From Polaromonas sp. (GTDB lineage: Bacteria > Pseudomonadota > Gammaproteobacteria > Burkholderiales > Burkholderiaceae_C), in the NCBI RefSeq assembly GCF_029945685.1, contig NZ_JAQSDA010000025.1, positions 186,001 through 250,000 of the forward strand: DNA of 64,000 nt. Direction: 5' to 3'. This document shows positions 7,075-16,895 of this stretch, one piece after another. The notes under the pieces were generated by a model. The model worked only from the letters and a program-made list of their open reading frames with translations, ran no database searches and was not told the origin of the DNA. The position numbers and the translations under genes were made by a program. Within the stretch, counting starts at the first letter, position 1. Each line of letters opens with the position of its first letter.

Positions 7075-8761
7075 GACTCTCAACATCTGCGTTGCCCAAT
7101 TGAACTACTGCGTTGGCGACATGCCGGGCAACGCAAAAAAAATCATTGATGCGGCACGCGCTGCCTATGCCGACGGTGTGCGCCTCATGCTGACACCTGA
7201 GATGGCGATCTGCGGCTACGCCGCCGAAGACCTGTTTCTGCGCCGCTCTTTCATCGCAACCTGTGATGATGCCGTGAATCTGGTGGCCCGGGAGCTGGCC
7301 GGGTTAAAGGGCCTGACGGTGGTGGTGGGCACGCCCACCCACGGGGACAGTGGCCGCGGCCTGCGCACCCGCAGCGTCGAGGTGCAGCAGCGCCACAACG
7401 CGGCCCGGGTGCTGCGTGAGGGCGCCGTGATTGCCACCTACGCCAAGCGCGAGCTGCCCAACTACCAGGTGTTTGATGAGCGCCGCTATTTCACGCCGGG
7501 CCAGGGCGTCTGCGTGTTCGAGGCCGGCGAGGGCGCCGACGCGGTCCGCATCGGCCTGCTGATCTGCGAGGACGCCTGGTTCGAGGAACCCGCGCGGCTG
7601 GCCAAGGAGGCGGGCGCCGAATTGCTGGCCGTCATCAACGCTTCGCCTTTCCATGTGGGCAAGGGCGGCGAACGCGAACGCATGATGCGCGAGCGCGTGC
7701 TGGCTACCGGCCTGCCCATGGTGTACGCGCACCTGGTGGGCGGGCAGGACGAAATTGTTTTTGAAGGCCACTCCTTTGCCCTGCAGGCCGACGGCGCGCT
7801 GGCCGGCCGGGCCGACAGTTTCAAGGAAAATCTGTTTGTAGCCCAGGCACAGCGTGCGCAGTCAGCTATTGAATTGATAGCAAATGTGGTGCCCGAACGC
7901 AGCGCCGAAGCGGATCTGTGGGACGCGCTGGTACTGGGGGTGCGCGATTACCTCGGGAAAAACGGCTTCCCTGGCGCCATCCTGGGCCTGTCGGGCGGCA
8001 TCGACTCGGCGCTGGTGCTGGCGATTGCGGTCGATGCACTGGGCGCCGACAAGGTGCGCACGGTGATGATGCCGTCGCCTTATACCGCCGACATCTCATT
8101 GATAGACGCACGCGAGATGGCGGCTCGTTTGAAGGTGCGTTACGACGAGATTTCCATCGTTCCCGAGTTCGAGGCCTTCAAGGCCTCATTGGCGGGTGAA
8201 TTCAAGGGCCTGCCGGAAGACACCACCGAGGAGAACATCCAGGCGCGCATCCGCGGCGTGTTCCTGATGGCGCTGTCCAACAAGTTCGGCGCCATTGTGC
8301 TGACGACCGGCAACAAGAGCGAAATGGCGACCGGCTACTGCACCTTGTACGGCGACATGGCGGGCGGCTTTGCCGTCATCAAGGACCTCTTGAAAACCAC
8401 GGTGTTCCGGCTGGCGCAGTGGCGCAACGAGAACGACCCCTACGGCACCGGCAGCAACCCGATCCCGGAGCGCATCATCACGCGCCCCCCCAGCGCCGAA
8501 CTGCGCGCCGACCAGACCGACCAGGACAGCTTGCCGCCCTACGAGGTGCTCGACGCTATCCTGCAGCGCTACATGGAAAACGACGAGAGCATAGAGTCCA
8601 TCGTGGCCGAAGGTTTTGACCGCGCCGTCGTCGAACGCGTGACCCGGCTGATCAAGATCAATGAGTACAAGCGCCGCCAGGCACCGATAGGCATCCGGGT
8701 TACCCACCGGAGCTTCGGCAAGGATTGGCGCTATCCTGTCACCAACAAATTTCATGCCTAG
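7073..8761 (+). CDS. nadE: Glutamine-dependent NAD+ synthetase
   Basis: 562 residues, usual for the two-domain enzyme. The N-terminal nitrilase-type amidase domain has the Glu-Lys-Cys triad at E43 (LTPEMAICGY), K125 (AKRELPNYQ) and C165 (LLICEDAW). The C-terminal synthetase domain has the pyrophosphate loop SGGIDS at 307-312. It amidates deamido-NAD+ with glutamine nitrogen and ATP in the cytosol. Residues 255-270 (FVAQAQRAQSAIELIA) are encoded by an S element lying in the linker between domains. The ATG overlaps the divergent acyltransferase ATG within a single CATG. No clear Shine-Dalgarno is visible. glnB follows. Confidence 0.97.
   Translation: MTLNICVAQLNYCVGDMPGNAKKIIDAARAAYADGVRLMLTPEMAICGYAAEDLFLRRSFIATCDDAVNLVARELAGLKGLTVVVGTPTHGDSGRGLRTRSVEVQQRHNAARVLREGAVIATYAKRELPNYQVFDERRYFTPGQGVCVFEAGEGADAVRIGLLICEDAWFEEPARLAKEAGAELLAVINASPFHVGKGGERERMMRERVLATGLPMVYAHLVGGQDEIVFEGHSFALQADGALAGRADSFKENLFVAQAQRAQSAIELIANVVPERSAEADLWDALVLGVRDYLGKNGFPGAILGLSGGIDSALVLAIAVDALGADKVRTVMMPSPYTADISLIDAREMAARLKVRYDEISIVPEFEAFKASLAGEFKGLPEDTTEENIQARIRGVFLMALSNKFGAIVLTTGNKSEMATGYCTLYGDMAGGFAVIKDLLKTTVFRLAQWRNENDPYGTGSNPIPERIITRPPSAELRADQTDQDSLPPYEVLDAILQRYMENDESIESIVAEGFDRAVVERVTRLIKINEYKRRQAPIGIRVTHRSFGKDWRYPVTNKFHA
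7835..7881 (-). repeat. Element S inside nadE
   Basis: On the minus strand it reads GCTATCAATTCAATAGCTGA, then CTGCGCACGC and GGGCTACAAA: an S copy lacking its distal part. It encodes the linker between the amidase and synthetase domains in frame. It is antisense to the gene but still yields Leu-Ile-Ala, because the end palindrome reads the same in both directions. Confidence 0.65.
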
Positions 8762-8767
8762 ATATAT

Positions 8768-8862
8768 GGCCCCCACGCTTGTTGCTTCGCGTACTGCGCT
8801 GCCCCCCGAGGGGGCCGCTGCGCCTGCGGGCCGGCGGAGCCGGACCCGCGGCCCCGGCTGAT
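8768..8862 (+). repeat. GC-rich palindromic element L between nadE and glnB
   Basis: It reads CCCCCACGCTTGTTGCTTCG, then GCCCCCCGAGGGGGCCGC, then GGGCCGGCGGAGCCGGACCC and GCGGCCCC. Nested GC-rich inverted repeats predict strong cruciform or RNA hairpins. It fills nearly the entire gap after nadE and could act as a transcriptional or mRNA-stability barrier before glnB. Confidence 0.85.
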
Positions 8863-8898
8863 GAAGAGATGCCCGTCTATCAGGCTTCGACAATTTAA

Positions 8899-9255
<357 letters not shown>

Positions 9256-9259
9256 ATAT

Positions 9260-9350
9260 GCCCCCACGGTCGCTCACTTCGTGTAGCTTCCTGCCCCCCG
9301 AGGGGGCCGCTGCGCCTGCGGGCCGGCGGAGCCGGACCCGCGGCCCCTGC
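9260..9350 (+). repeat. GC-rich palindromic element L after glnB
   Basis: A near-twin of the copy at 8768 (GCCCCCCGAGGGGGCCGCTG, GGCCGGCGGAGCCGGACCCG). It starts within 10 bp of the glnB stop and separates glnB from the convergent LOG gene, so it may act as a bidirectional 3'-end structure. Confidence 0.85.
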
Positions 9351-9386
9351 TTGTAAAGACGTAGAGGTAGCCCCCCAGAGGCTGGT

Positions 9387-9974
9387 CTAGATCTGGTCCA
9401 GGCGCAGCCCTTCGGTCGCCATGCCTGCGACCTGCACCAGTTGCTCCAGCAGGGCCGCCGGTTCGACGGCGACATGAATCAGGTCCATCTGCCAGTCGTT
9501 CATGAAGCCGCTGCTGACCGAGGTGGCCAGAAAAGCCAGCAGGTGGTCGTAATAACCGTTCAGGTTGAGCAGGCCGACCGGCTTGGCGTGGTAGCCCAGC
9601 TGGCGCCAGGTCCAGACTTCAAAAAACTCTTCCAGCGTGCCTATGCCGCCGGGCAGCGACAGGAAGGCGTCGGCGTATTCGGCCATGATGCGTTTGCGCT
9701 CGTGCATGGTGTCCACGACGTGCAGTTCGGTGCAGCCGGTGTGGGCCCATTCCTTCTCCACCAGCGCCTTCGGGATCACACCGATCACGCGGCCGCCCGC
9801 GGCCAGGGTGGCGTCGGCGACAACACCCATCAGCCCATTGCGCCCGCCGCCATACACCAGCTGGCCACCATGCTCGCCAATCCATTGGCCGACCTGGCGT
9901 GCGGTTTCTGAAAATCCGGGGTCTGCGCCCGGGCGCGAGCCGCAATAAACGCAGACGGAAAAAGCGGGTGTCAT
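9387..9974 (-). CDS. LOG family protein (TIGR00730), putative cytokinin riboside 5'-monophosphate phosphoribohydrolase
   Basis: 195 residues starting MTPAFSVCVYCGSRPG. The Rossmann-type fold carries YGGGRNGLMG and the signature LPGGIGTLEEFFEVWTWRQL. LOG proteins cleave N6-substituted AMP (or AMP itself) to base and ribose 5-phosphate; the bacterial role is often nucleotide salvage. The start codon overlaps the dgkA stop by 4 bp, so the two are coupled. Confidence 0.9.
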   Translation of the reverse strand: MTPAFSVCVYCGSRPGADPGFSETARQVGQWIGEHGGQLVYGGGRNGLMGVVADATLAAGGRVIGVIPKALVEKEWAHTGCTELHVVDTMHERKRIMAEYADAFLSLPGGIGTLEEFFEVWTWRQLGYHAKPVGLLNLNGYYDHLLAFLATSVSSGFMNDWQMDLIHVAVEPAALLEQLVQVAGMATEGLRLDQI

Positions 9975-10411
9975 GCGAGAAACCTCTGGAACAGCGCCAT
10001 CACCCAGATGCCCGCGCACAGCAGCAGGCTCAGCAGCACGGCGGCACTGCCCATGTCTTTGGCGCGTTTGGACAGGTCGTGCCACTCCGGGCCGATACGG
10101 TCGATCGCGGTTTCTATGCCGGTGTTGAGCAGCTCGATGATCATCACCAGGATGACCGAGCCGGCCAGCAAGGCAGTTTCAACCCAGCTGCGGCCCAGCC
10201 AGACGGCGGCCGGCAGCAGCACCAGCGAAGCGATGGCTTCCTGGCGAAAGGCTGTTTCCTGCCATCCGGCCCGCAGGCCCGCCACCGAATAGCCGAAGGC
10301 GTGCCAGACGCGGTTCAGGCCTTTGCGGTCTTTCTGGGGATTGGCGGGCTGGGGGGACGCCGGGGAGTCCTGAAGCGGGAGGGGAGATGCGGTGGCAGCG
10401 GGTTCAGGCAT
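9971..10411 (-). CDS. dgkA: Diacylglycerol kinase
   Basis: 146 residues from ATG 10411; an ATG at 10459 would give 162. A low-complexity Pro/Ala N-terminus precedes the three-helix membrane enzyme. The signature ELLNTGIETAIDRIGPEWHD followed by LSKRAKDMGSAAV contains the catalytic Glu and the metal-binding residues. It phosphorylates diacylglycerol in the inner membrane, recycling lipid from periplasmic glucan synthesis. It is coupled to the LOG gene by a 4-bp overlap. Confidence 0.92.
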   Translation of the reverse strand: MPEPAATASPLPLQDSPASPQPANPQKDRKGLNRVWHAFGYSVAGLRAGWQETAFRQEAIASLVLLPAAVWLGRSWVETALLAGSVILVMIIELLNTGIETAIDRIGPEWHDLSKRAKDMGSAAVLLSLLLCAGIWVMALFQRFLA

Positions 10412-10479
10412 GGGCCGATTGTCGCGCAGCTCTGTGACGGTGGGATGCGGCTCTGGCATGGCAAAGGCAACGCGAGGCG

Positions 10480-11001
10480 TCAGGCAGCCTGGGCTGGCGC
10501 GCCGGCGGGAAGGCTGGAGACCAGACGGGTGCCGGCCAGCGCATCGTGCCAGAACTGCCGGTCCGGGTGAAAGCGCGACAGGATCGCCCAGATGGCGATC
10601 CATCCGCCGGCCAGCACGAGCGCCTGCCGCACGTCCAGCCCGAGCAGCCAGCTCACGGCCAGCGGTGGCAAAAACCAGAGCCAGCTCAGGGTGTAGCGCA
10701 CAAAGGCCCGTTTCTGGCTCACGGCCTGCCCTTGCAGGTCGGTCAGGCGGATGTTCCAGGTCTTCATGGCCAGGGTCTGGCCTTTGGCCCAGAACCAGAC
10801 AAAGTAAATGCCGAACACGACAAACAGAAAGGCCTGCTGGGCATTGCGGTTCTCCATGGCGTTGCGCGTCTGGCTCAGGGTGCTGAACAGGTAATCGGCA
10901 ATAAACACCACGCCGAACATCAGCATGCCCTCATACAACCAGCAGGCCATGCGCCGGCGCAGGGAAGGGGTGGGGAGGCGGTTGGCGGATGAGTCTGTCA
11001 A
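10480..11001 (-). CDS. RDD family membrane protein
   Basis: The start is a TTG at 11001 giving LTDSSANRLPTPSLRRRMAC, 173 residues. Longer readings lead into Arg/Pro-rich shadow sequence. The RDD pattern is present: an Arg-rich start of helix 1 (RRRMACWLYEGMLMFGVVFI), an Asp-bearing helix, and LAMKTWNIRLTDLQG after helix 2. RDD proteins are inner-membrane proteins, some linked to ion exchange; the function here is unknown. It is the last gene of the sigma-factor cluster. Confidence 0.8.
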   Translation of the reverse strand: MTDSSANRLPTPSLRRRMACWLYEGMLMFGVVFIADYLFSTLSQTRNAMENRNAQQAFLFVVFGIYFVWFWAKGQTLAMKTWNIRLTDLQGQAVSQKRAFVRYTLSWLWFLPPLAVSWLLGLDVRQALVLAGGWIAIWAILSRFHPDRQFWHDALAGTRLVSSLPAGAPAQAA

Positions 11002-11104
11002 TTTGATCGCGTTCAGGTCAGGTCGGTGAAATACGGCCGGGCCGGCGCGGCCAAAGCCGCCGGTTGATTGTGCCGGGCCATCGCAGCGGCCGTGCCCTGG
11101 CCGT

Positions 11105-11851
11105 CTACGGTTTGGCCGGTGACATGCCGCCGGGCGCGGCGGCCGGCACGGTGGCCGACAGGAGGTCCGGTTGCCCGGCAACGGGTGGCGTCGCCGTGAT
11201 TTTAGTCGCTGGTTTGCCCTTTGGCTTGTCGGCGCGCGAAGGCACCGTCGCCAGTTTCTGGGCCGCCACTGGTTTGGCCGCCGGCGCCGCGCCCGCCGGC
11301 TTGGGAGGCGCCTTGGCGGCCAGCTTGCGCTTTTCTTCTTCGCTGAGCGCCTGGTAAGCCTGCCACTTGGCCTGTTTTTCTTCAGCCGTGAGTTCTTTGG
11401 ACAGCTCTTTGGTTTTTGCGAAATTCAGCCGCGCCTGGGCGCGCTGCTGCGGGCTGAGCGCCACCCATTCCTTCATGCGCCCCTGCATCTTGACCTGTTC
11501 TTCAGTGGAAAGCGCCGGATAACTCTTGGTCATTTGCAGCCATTTGCGCTTGTGGGTCTGGCTCAGCTTGTTCCAGGTGGGCGCCAGCGGCTGGAGGATC
11601 TCGCGTTCCACCGCACTCAGCTCGGTCCAGAGCGGGCTCGAAAAAGTGGCCTGGGCAACCACGGTTTTGGCGGGTAGCGCTGGCGCTGCGACGGGCGCGG
11701 GCGTCTGGGCGTTGGCGCCCGTCGCCAAGGCACCGAGGACCAGGCAGGTCAGCCCGGCCCATGCCGGCAACATCCGGGACTGCCGGGCATGAATCAGGGT
11801 GTCACCTGCGGCTTGCAGGCGCGCAGGATGGCGGGACAGGCTCAGAGGCAT
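11105..11851 (-). CDS. DUF3106 family secreted protein
   Basis: 248 residues from ATG 11851 (a TTG at 11875 is possible). A signal-peptide-like helix (MLPAWAGLTCLVLGALATGA, cleavage near NAQ) sits about 25 residues in, so either the start is further downstream or there is an extended n-region. The mature part has repeated W...LSP/STEEQ...MKEWVALSPQQR motifs of DUF3106, then an Ala/Pro/Lys-rich disordered tail. It is probably periplasmic. It is encoded in the sigma-factor cluster, whose order is conserved in Comamonadaceae. Confidence 0.8.
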   Translation of the reverse strand: MPLSLSRHPARLQAAGDTLIHARQSRMLPAWAGLTCLVLGALATGANAQTPAPVAAPALPAKTVVAQATFSSPLWTELSAVEREILQPLAPTWNKLSQTHKRKWLQMTKSYPALSTEEQVKMQGRMKEWVALSPQQRAQARLNFAKTKELSKELTAEEKQAKWQAYQALSEEEKRKLAAKAPPKPAGAAPAAKPVAAQKLATVPSRADKPKGKPATKITATPPVAGQPDLLSATVPAAAPGGMSPAKP

Positions 11852-11890
11852 CGATGTAAACGTCTTTCTGTGCAAGGGCCCCCGCGGCCC

Positions 11891-12319
11891 CTAGCGGCTG
11901 ACCTTGAGAAACTGCACAAATCCGGGGTCGGAAAAGGCGTCGGGCGGCAGGTCGTCGGTCAGCAAGGCGGAGTCCACCTCGGCCAGTTCCTGGACGAAGT
12001 TGTCGGTTTGCAGGGAGTTGATCGCGAGCAGTCCGACAACCAGGGCGATCAGGGGCAGGACTGATCCGATCCGGTACCACAGGCCGAATCTCTCGCCAGA
12101 ACCCCAGCTCAGCACCGAACCAGTGCCGCTGGCGGCGGTCACGGCGGCGGTCTGCACCCTGGCCACCTTGCGGGCGGCCACGGCCTGCGCACGGGCGGCG
12201 CGCAGCCGCTCGGAAATGTCGTACGGCAGGTCCGCAGCGCCTGCGGAGAGGTAGGACGCGGTTTTCAGGCCATAACGGTCCTGCAGGATGTCGGTGCGTT
12301 TTTGCAGTGAGTGGTTCAT
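11891..12319 (-). CDS. DUF3619 family membrane protein
   Basis: 142 residues starting MNHSLQKRTDILQDRYGLKT. An N-terminal cytoplasmic region is followed by one transmembrane helix (IGSVLPLIALVVGLLAI, about 85-102) and a C-terminal extracytoplasmic segment. Its ATG overlaps the sigma factor TGA by 4 bp. A single-pass protein coupled directly to an ECF sigma gene occupies the position of an anti-sigma factor, though it has no recognised zinc-binding anti-sigma motif. Confidence 0.8.
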   Translation of the reverse strand: MNHSLQKRTDILQDRYGLKTASYLSAGAADLPYDISERLRAARAQAVAARKVARVQTAAVTAASGTGSVLSWGSGERFGLWYRIGSVLPLIALVVGLLAINSLQTDNFVQELAEVDSALLTDDLPPDAFSDPGFVQFLKVSR

Positions 12320-12882
12320 AGTTTTATTCCCTTGGCGGCCAAAGCCTTGCTGAGTGCGTGGACGGCCCTCGAGCAATGCGTTTTCACACTGCCCTCGGAG
12401 CAACCCATGGCGGCAGCTGTTTCAGCAACATCCATTTCCTCCCAGTAACGCATCAGAAAGGCTTCTCGTTGACGACCTGGCAGTTCCTTGATCTCTACCT
12501 CGATTTGCTGCAAGATTTGCGCCCGTTCGGTCGCATCCTGGGCGCTTTCCGTACCCTCAGAGTTGGTTGAAGCCTCTAAAGTTTCAAGCAGGTCGAAATC
12601 GCCGTCATCCCCCGCGGACTCAAAGTCGCTCATGTTCGAAAACAGGGCGTTGCGCGTCTTGCGGCGCCGGAACCAGTCCAGCGTGGTGTTGGACAGGATG
12701 CGCTGGAACAGCATGGGCAGCTCGGCCGCAGGCTTGTCGCCGTAGTGCTGGGCCAGCTTCATCATGCTGTCCTGAACGATGTCGAGCGCCGCCTCGTCGT
12801 CGCGGACATGGTAGACGCTGCGCTTGAAGGCGCGCTTTTCAACGTTTTTCAGGAAATCGGAGAGTTCTTGTTCAGTTGCCAA
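12316..12882 (-). CDS. ECF-type RNA polymerase sigma factor
   Basis: 188 residues. Region 2 is present (VRDDEAALDIVQDSMMKLAQ), with the core-binding segment TTLDWFRRRKTRN, then an acidic linker and region 4 (LPGRQREAFLMRYWEEMDVA, then CSEGSVKTHCSRAVHAL). It directs RNA polymerase to alternative promoters. The downstream coupled DUF3619 gene is a candidate regulator. The regulon is not visible. The gene diverges from ilvB. Confidence 0.93.
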   Translation of the reverse strand: MATEQELSDFLKNVEKRAFKRSVYHVRDDEAALDIVQDSMMKLAQHYGDKPAAELPMLFQRILSNTTLDWFRRRKTRNALFSNMSDFESAGDDGDFDLLETLEASTNSEGTESAQDATERAQILQQIEVEIKELPGRQREAFLMRYWEEMDVAETAAAMGCSEGSVKTHCSRAVHALSKALAAKGIKL

Positions 12883-13180
12883 GGGAATGCGTCCCGATTT
12901 GTCCCAGCGCCGTCGTTGTTGTGTTTTCGGGCGAGTTGAAGCGTCCGAAGCTGCAAAATTATCGCATCAAGCAAGGGCCGGCCGGAATTTTTTCCATTCT
13001 CTGCCGGGCGCGCACCGCCGGATGCGATAATACGAGTTGCAATTCAAACAGCAAACGGGTCATGACCCGGCGGGATATGTTTCCGCCCATGGTTTTGGCC
13101 TCAAGTCTCGACGCTACTCCACAAGAGTGGGCGAAGAGGCACCCAAGGTATTTCGTTAGAGAAATTCACAAAGGTTCATC
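12883..13180. promoter_or_regulatory. Divergent control region between the sigma factor and ilvB
   Basis: 298 bp without a convincing gene. It contains a perfect 14-bp palindrome CGGGTCATGACCCG (13056-13069), directly followed by a small hairpin (GGCGG/CCGCC, about 13069-13087) and another at CCACAAGAGTGG. A GATAAT hexamer at about 13026-13031 is a possible ilvB -10, but I see no good -35. Unlike leuA, no branched-chain-rich leader peptide with a terminator is evident. Confidence 0.35.
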
Positions 13181-14962
13181 ATGGAAATCACAAAAGCCGA
13201 ACTCGCTTCGGCATCAGCGGCAGCTTCTGCCTCTTCAACTCCGCAAGAACTCCGCGGCGCGGAAATCCTCATCAAGGCCCTGCAGGCTGAAGGTGTCAAG
13301 CATGTCTGGGGTTATCCCGGCGGCGCCGTCCTGCACATCTACGACGCTTTCTACAAGCAGGACACGATCCAGCACGTGCTGGTTCGCCACGAGCAGGCGG
13401 CTGTCCATGCGGCTGACGGGTATGCCCGCGCCACCGGCGAAGTGGGTGTGGCGCTGGTCACTTCGGGCCCCGGCGTGACCAATGCCGTCACCGGCATCGC
13501 CACGGCGTACATGGACAGCATCCCGATGGTGATCATCACCGGCCAGGTGCCCACGCACGCCATCGGCCTGGATGCCTTTCAGGAGTGCGACACCGTCGGC
13601 ATCACGCGCCCCATCGTCAAGCACAACTTCCTGGTCAAGGACGTGCGGCAGATGGCCGACACGCTGAAAAAGGCCTTCCACATTGCGCGCAGCGGCCGGC
13701 CCGGTCCGGTGGTGGTGGATATCCCCAAGGACGTCTCGTTCAACAAGACGCCTTACAGCGGTTACCCGCAAACCGTCGAAATGCGTTCCTACAACCCGGT
13801 GCGCAAGGGCCACGGCGGCCAGATTCGCAAGGCGCTGCAGTTGCTGATGACGGCCAAGCGCCCCTACATCTACACCGGTGGCGGCGTGTTGCTGAGCAAT
13901 GCCTCGCAGGAGCTGCGCACACTGGTGGACATGCTCGGTTACCCCTGCACCAACACCCTGATGGGCCTGGGCGCCTACCCGGCCAGCGACAAAAAATTTC
14001 TCGGCATGCTGGGCATGCATGGCACCATCGAAGCCAACAACGCGATGCAGCATTGCGACGTGCTGCTGGCCGTCGGCGCGCGTTTTGACGATCGCGTGAT
14101 CGGCAACCCGAAACATTTCGCGCAGAACGAACGCAAGATCATCCACATCGACATCGACCCGTCGAGCATTTCCAAACGCGTCAGGGTGGACATCCCCATC
14201 GTGGGCGACGTCAAGGACGTGCTGACCGAGTTGATCGCGATGATCAAGGAGTCCGGCCTCAAACCCGACGGCAATGCGCTGGGCGGCTGGTGGGAAACCA
14301 TCGAGGGCTGGCGCAAGCGCGACTGCATGAAATACAGCCTGGGCAAGGGCGATGTGATCAAGCCGCAGTACGTGGTTGAGACTTTGTGGAACATGACCAA
14401 GGACGCCGACACCTACATCACGTCCGACGTGGGCCAGCACCAGATGTGGGCGGCGCAGTACTACAAGTTCGACGAGCCGCGCCGCTGGATCAATTCCGGC
14501 GGCCTGGGTACCATGGGCGTGGGCATTCCCTACGCCATGGGTATCAAGCTGGCCAGGCCGGACAGCGAGGTGTATTGCATCACCGGTGAAGGCTCGGTGC
14601 AGATGTGCATCCAGGAGCTGTCCACCTGCCTGCAGTACAACACGCCGATCAAGATCGTCTCGCTGAACAACCGCTACCTGGGCATGGTGCGCCAGTGGCA
14701 GGAAGTGGAGTACGCGGGCCGCTACAGCAGCAGCTACATGGACGCTTTGCCCAATTTCGTCAAGCTGGCTGAGGCCTATGGCCACGTCGGCATGCTGATC
14801 GAAAAACCGCAAGACGTCGAACCGGCACTGCGCGAGGCGCGCAAGCTCAAGGACCGCACCGTGTTCATGGACTTCCGCACCGACCCCACCGAGAACGTGT
14901 TCCCGATGGTGCAGGCCGGCAAGGGCATCACCGAAATGCTGCTCGGGTCCGAAGACCTGTAA
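13181..14962 (+). CDS. ilvB: Acetolactate synthase large (catalytic) subunit
   Basis: 593 residues. An N-terminal Ser/Ala-rich extension of about 25 residues precedes the ThDP enzyme core: RGAEILIKALQAEGVKHVWG, the catalytic Glu in VRHEQAAVHAADGYAR, and the Mg/ThDP motif GEGSVQMCIQELSTC...NNRYLGMVRQWQ. It condenses two pyruvates, or pyruvate with 2-oxobutyrate, the first step in Val/Leu/Ile synthesis. ilvH follows after 101 bp and ilvC next, giving the standard ilvBHC operon. Confidence 0.97.
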   Translation: MEITKAELASASAAASASSTPQELRGAEILIKALQAEGVKHVWGYPGGAVLHIYDAFYKQDTIQHVLVRHEQAAVHAADGYARATGEVGVALVTSGPGVTNAVTGIATAYMDSIPMVIITGQVPTHAIGLDAFQECDTVGITRPIVKHNFLVKDVRQMADTLKKAFHIARSGRPGPVVVDIPKDVSFNKTPYSGYPQTVEMRSYNPVRKGHGGQIRKALQLLMTAKRPYIYTGGGVLLSNASQELRTLVDMLGYPCTNTLMGLGAYPASDKKFLGMLGMHGTIEANNAMQHCDVLLAVGARFDDRVIGNPKHFAQNERKIIHIDIDPSSISKRVRVDIPIVGDVKDVLTELIAMIKESGLKPDGNALGGWWETIEGWRKRDCMKYSLGKGDVIKPQYVVETLWNMTKDADTYITSDVGQHQMWAAQYYKFDEPRRWINSGGLGTMGVGIPYAMGIKLARPDSEVYCITGEGSVQMCIQELSTCLQYNTPIKIVSLNNRYLGMVRQWQEVEYAGRYSSSYMDALPNFVKLAEAYGHVGMLIEKPQDVEPALREARKLKDRTVFMDFRTDPTENVFPMVQAGKGITEMLLGSEDL

Positions 14963-15063
14963 GCCGCGCACCCATTTTTTAACCGTCACCTGACGAATCT
15001 ATTGTCTGCCGAGCCCGCGCATTACCGTGCGCGGGGGAGGGCAGCGAAAAGAGGAATCTTTCT

Positions 15064-15555
15064 ATGAAACACATCATTGCAGTTTTGCTGGAAAACGAGC
15101 CGGGCGCTCTTTCCCGTGTGGTCGGCCTGTTTTCGGCGCGCGGCTACAACATCGAAAGCCTGACGGTGGCACCGACCGAAGACGCCAGCCTGTCGCGCAT
15201 GACCATCCAGACCACGGGCTCCGACGACGTGATCGAGCAGATCACCAAACACCTGAACCGACTCATCGAGGTCGTCAAGGTGGTGGACCTGACGGAAGGC
15301 TCCTACACCGAGCGCGAACTGATGATGGTCAAGGTCCGCGCCGTCGGCAAGGAGCGCGAGGAAATGAAGCGCATGGCTGATATATTCCGCGGGCGGATCA
15401 TCGATGTGACCGAGAAAAGTTACACGATCGAGCTGACCGGCGACCAGTCCAAGAACGACGCCTTCCTGGAAGCGATTGACCGCAGCGCAATTCTGGAAAC
15501 CGTGCGTACCGGCTCGAGTGGTATAGGGCGCGGTGAGAGAATTCTGAGAGTCTGA
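15064..15555 (+). CDS. ilvH: Acetolactate synthase small (regulatory) subunit
   Basis: 163 residues, standard length. It starts MKHIIAVLLENEPGALSRVV with an N-terminal ACT domain (GLFSARGYNIESLTV), followed by the C-terminal regulatory half (KRMADIFRGRIIDVTEKSYT). It activates IlvB and confers valine feedback inhibition. A repeat pair lies between it and ilvC. Confidence 0.97.
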   Translation: MKHIIAVLLENEPGALSRVVGLFSARGYNIESLTVAPTEDASLSRMTIQTTGSDDVIEQITKHLNRLIEVVKVVDLTEGSYTERELMMVKVRAVGKEREEMKRMADIFRGRIIDVTEKSYTIELTGDQSKNDAFLEAIDRSAILETVRTGSSGIGRGERILRV

Positions 15556-15578
15556 TTTTCAGTGGTCCGTGCGCGCGT

Positions 15579-16712
<1,134 letters not shown>

Positions 16713-16755
16713 CGGAGCTACCGGGCATCTTCAGGCCCGGCCAGGTTCAGCTTCA

Positions 16756-16786
16756 AGCCGCGCAGGCCACCTGCGCGGCTTTTTTT
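16756..16786 (+). terminator. Rho-independent terminator of the ilv operon
   Basis: AGCCGCGCAG-GCCAC-CTGCGCGGCT is a perfect 10-bp stem with a 5-nt loop, followed by six T residues. It lies 44 bp after the ilvC stop. Confidence 0.95.
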
Positions 16787-16820
16787 ATTGTTGCGCCCGA
16801 CCGTTTGGTATCCTCTGGGC

Positions 16821-16895
16821 ATGACTGAATCACTCTCTGCACCGTACCCCGGGCGCACCTCTTTTTCCGAAACGTGGAGCACCTTCCATGCATGA
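16821..16895 (+). CDS. Possible 24-codon upstream ORF overlapping the pssA start
   Basis: ATG at 16821 opens MTESLSAPYPGRTSFSETWS and ends HA at a TGA lying inside the pssA start region, an 8-nt overlap with pssA. This arrangement would allow translational coupling. I see no convincing ribosome site and no composition signal beyond the open frame, so it may be chance. Confidence 0.25.
   Translation: MTESLSAPYPGRTSFSETWSTFHA

Noticed and set aside
12883-13180. Attenuator before ilvB
   Set aside because: The open frame from 13061 has few branched-chain codons and no terminator with a T-run lies before ilvB.
13235-14989. 584-codon open frame antisense to ilvB
   Set aside because: It is a codon-bias shadow of the conserved acetolactate synthase, rich in His, Val and Gly with no recognisable domain. 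Long antisense frames are common in high-GC genes.
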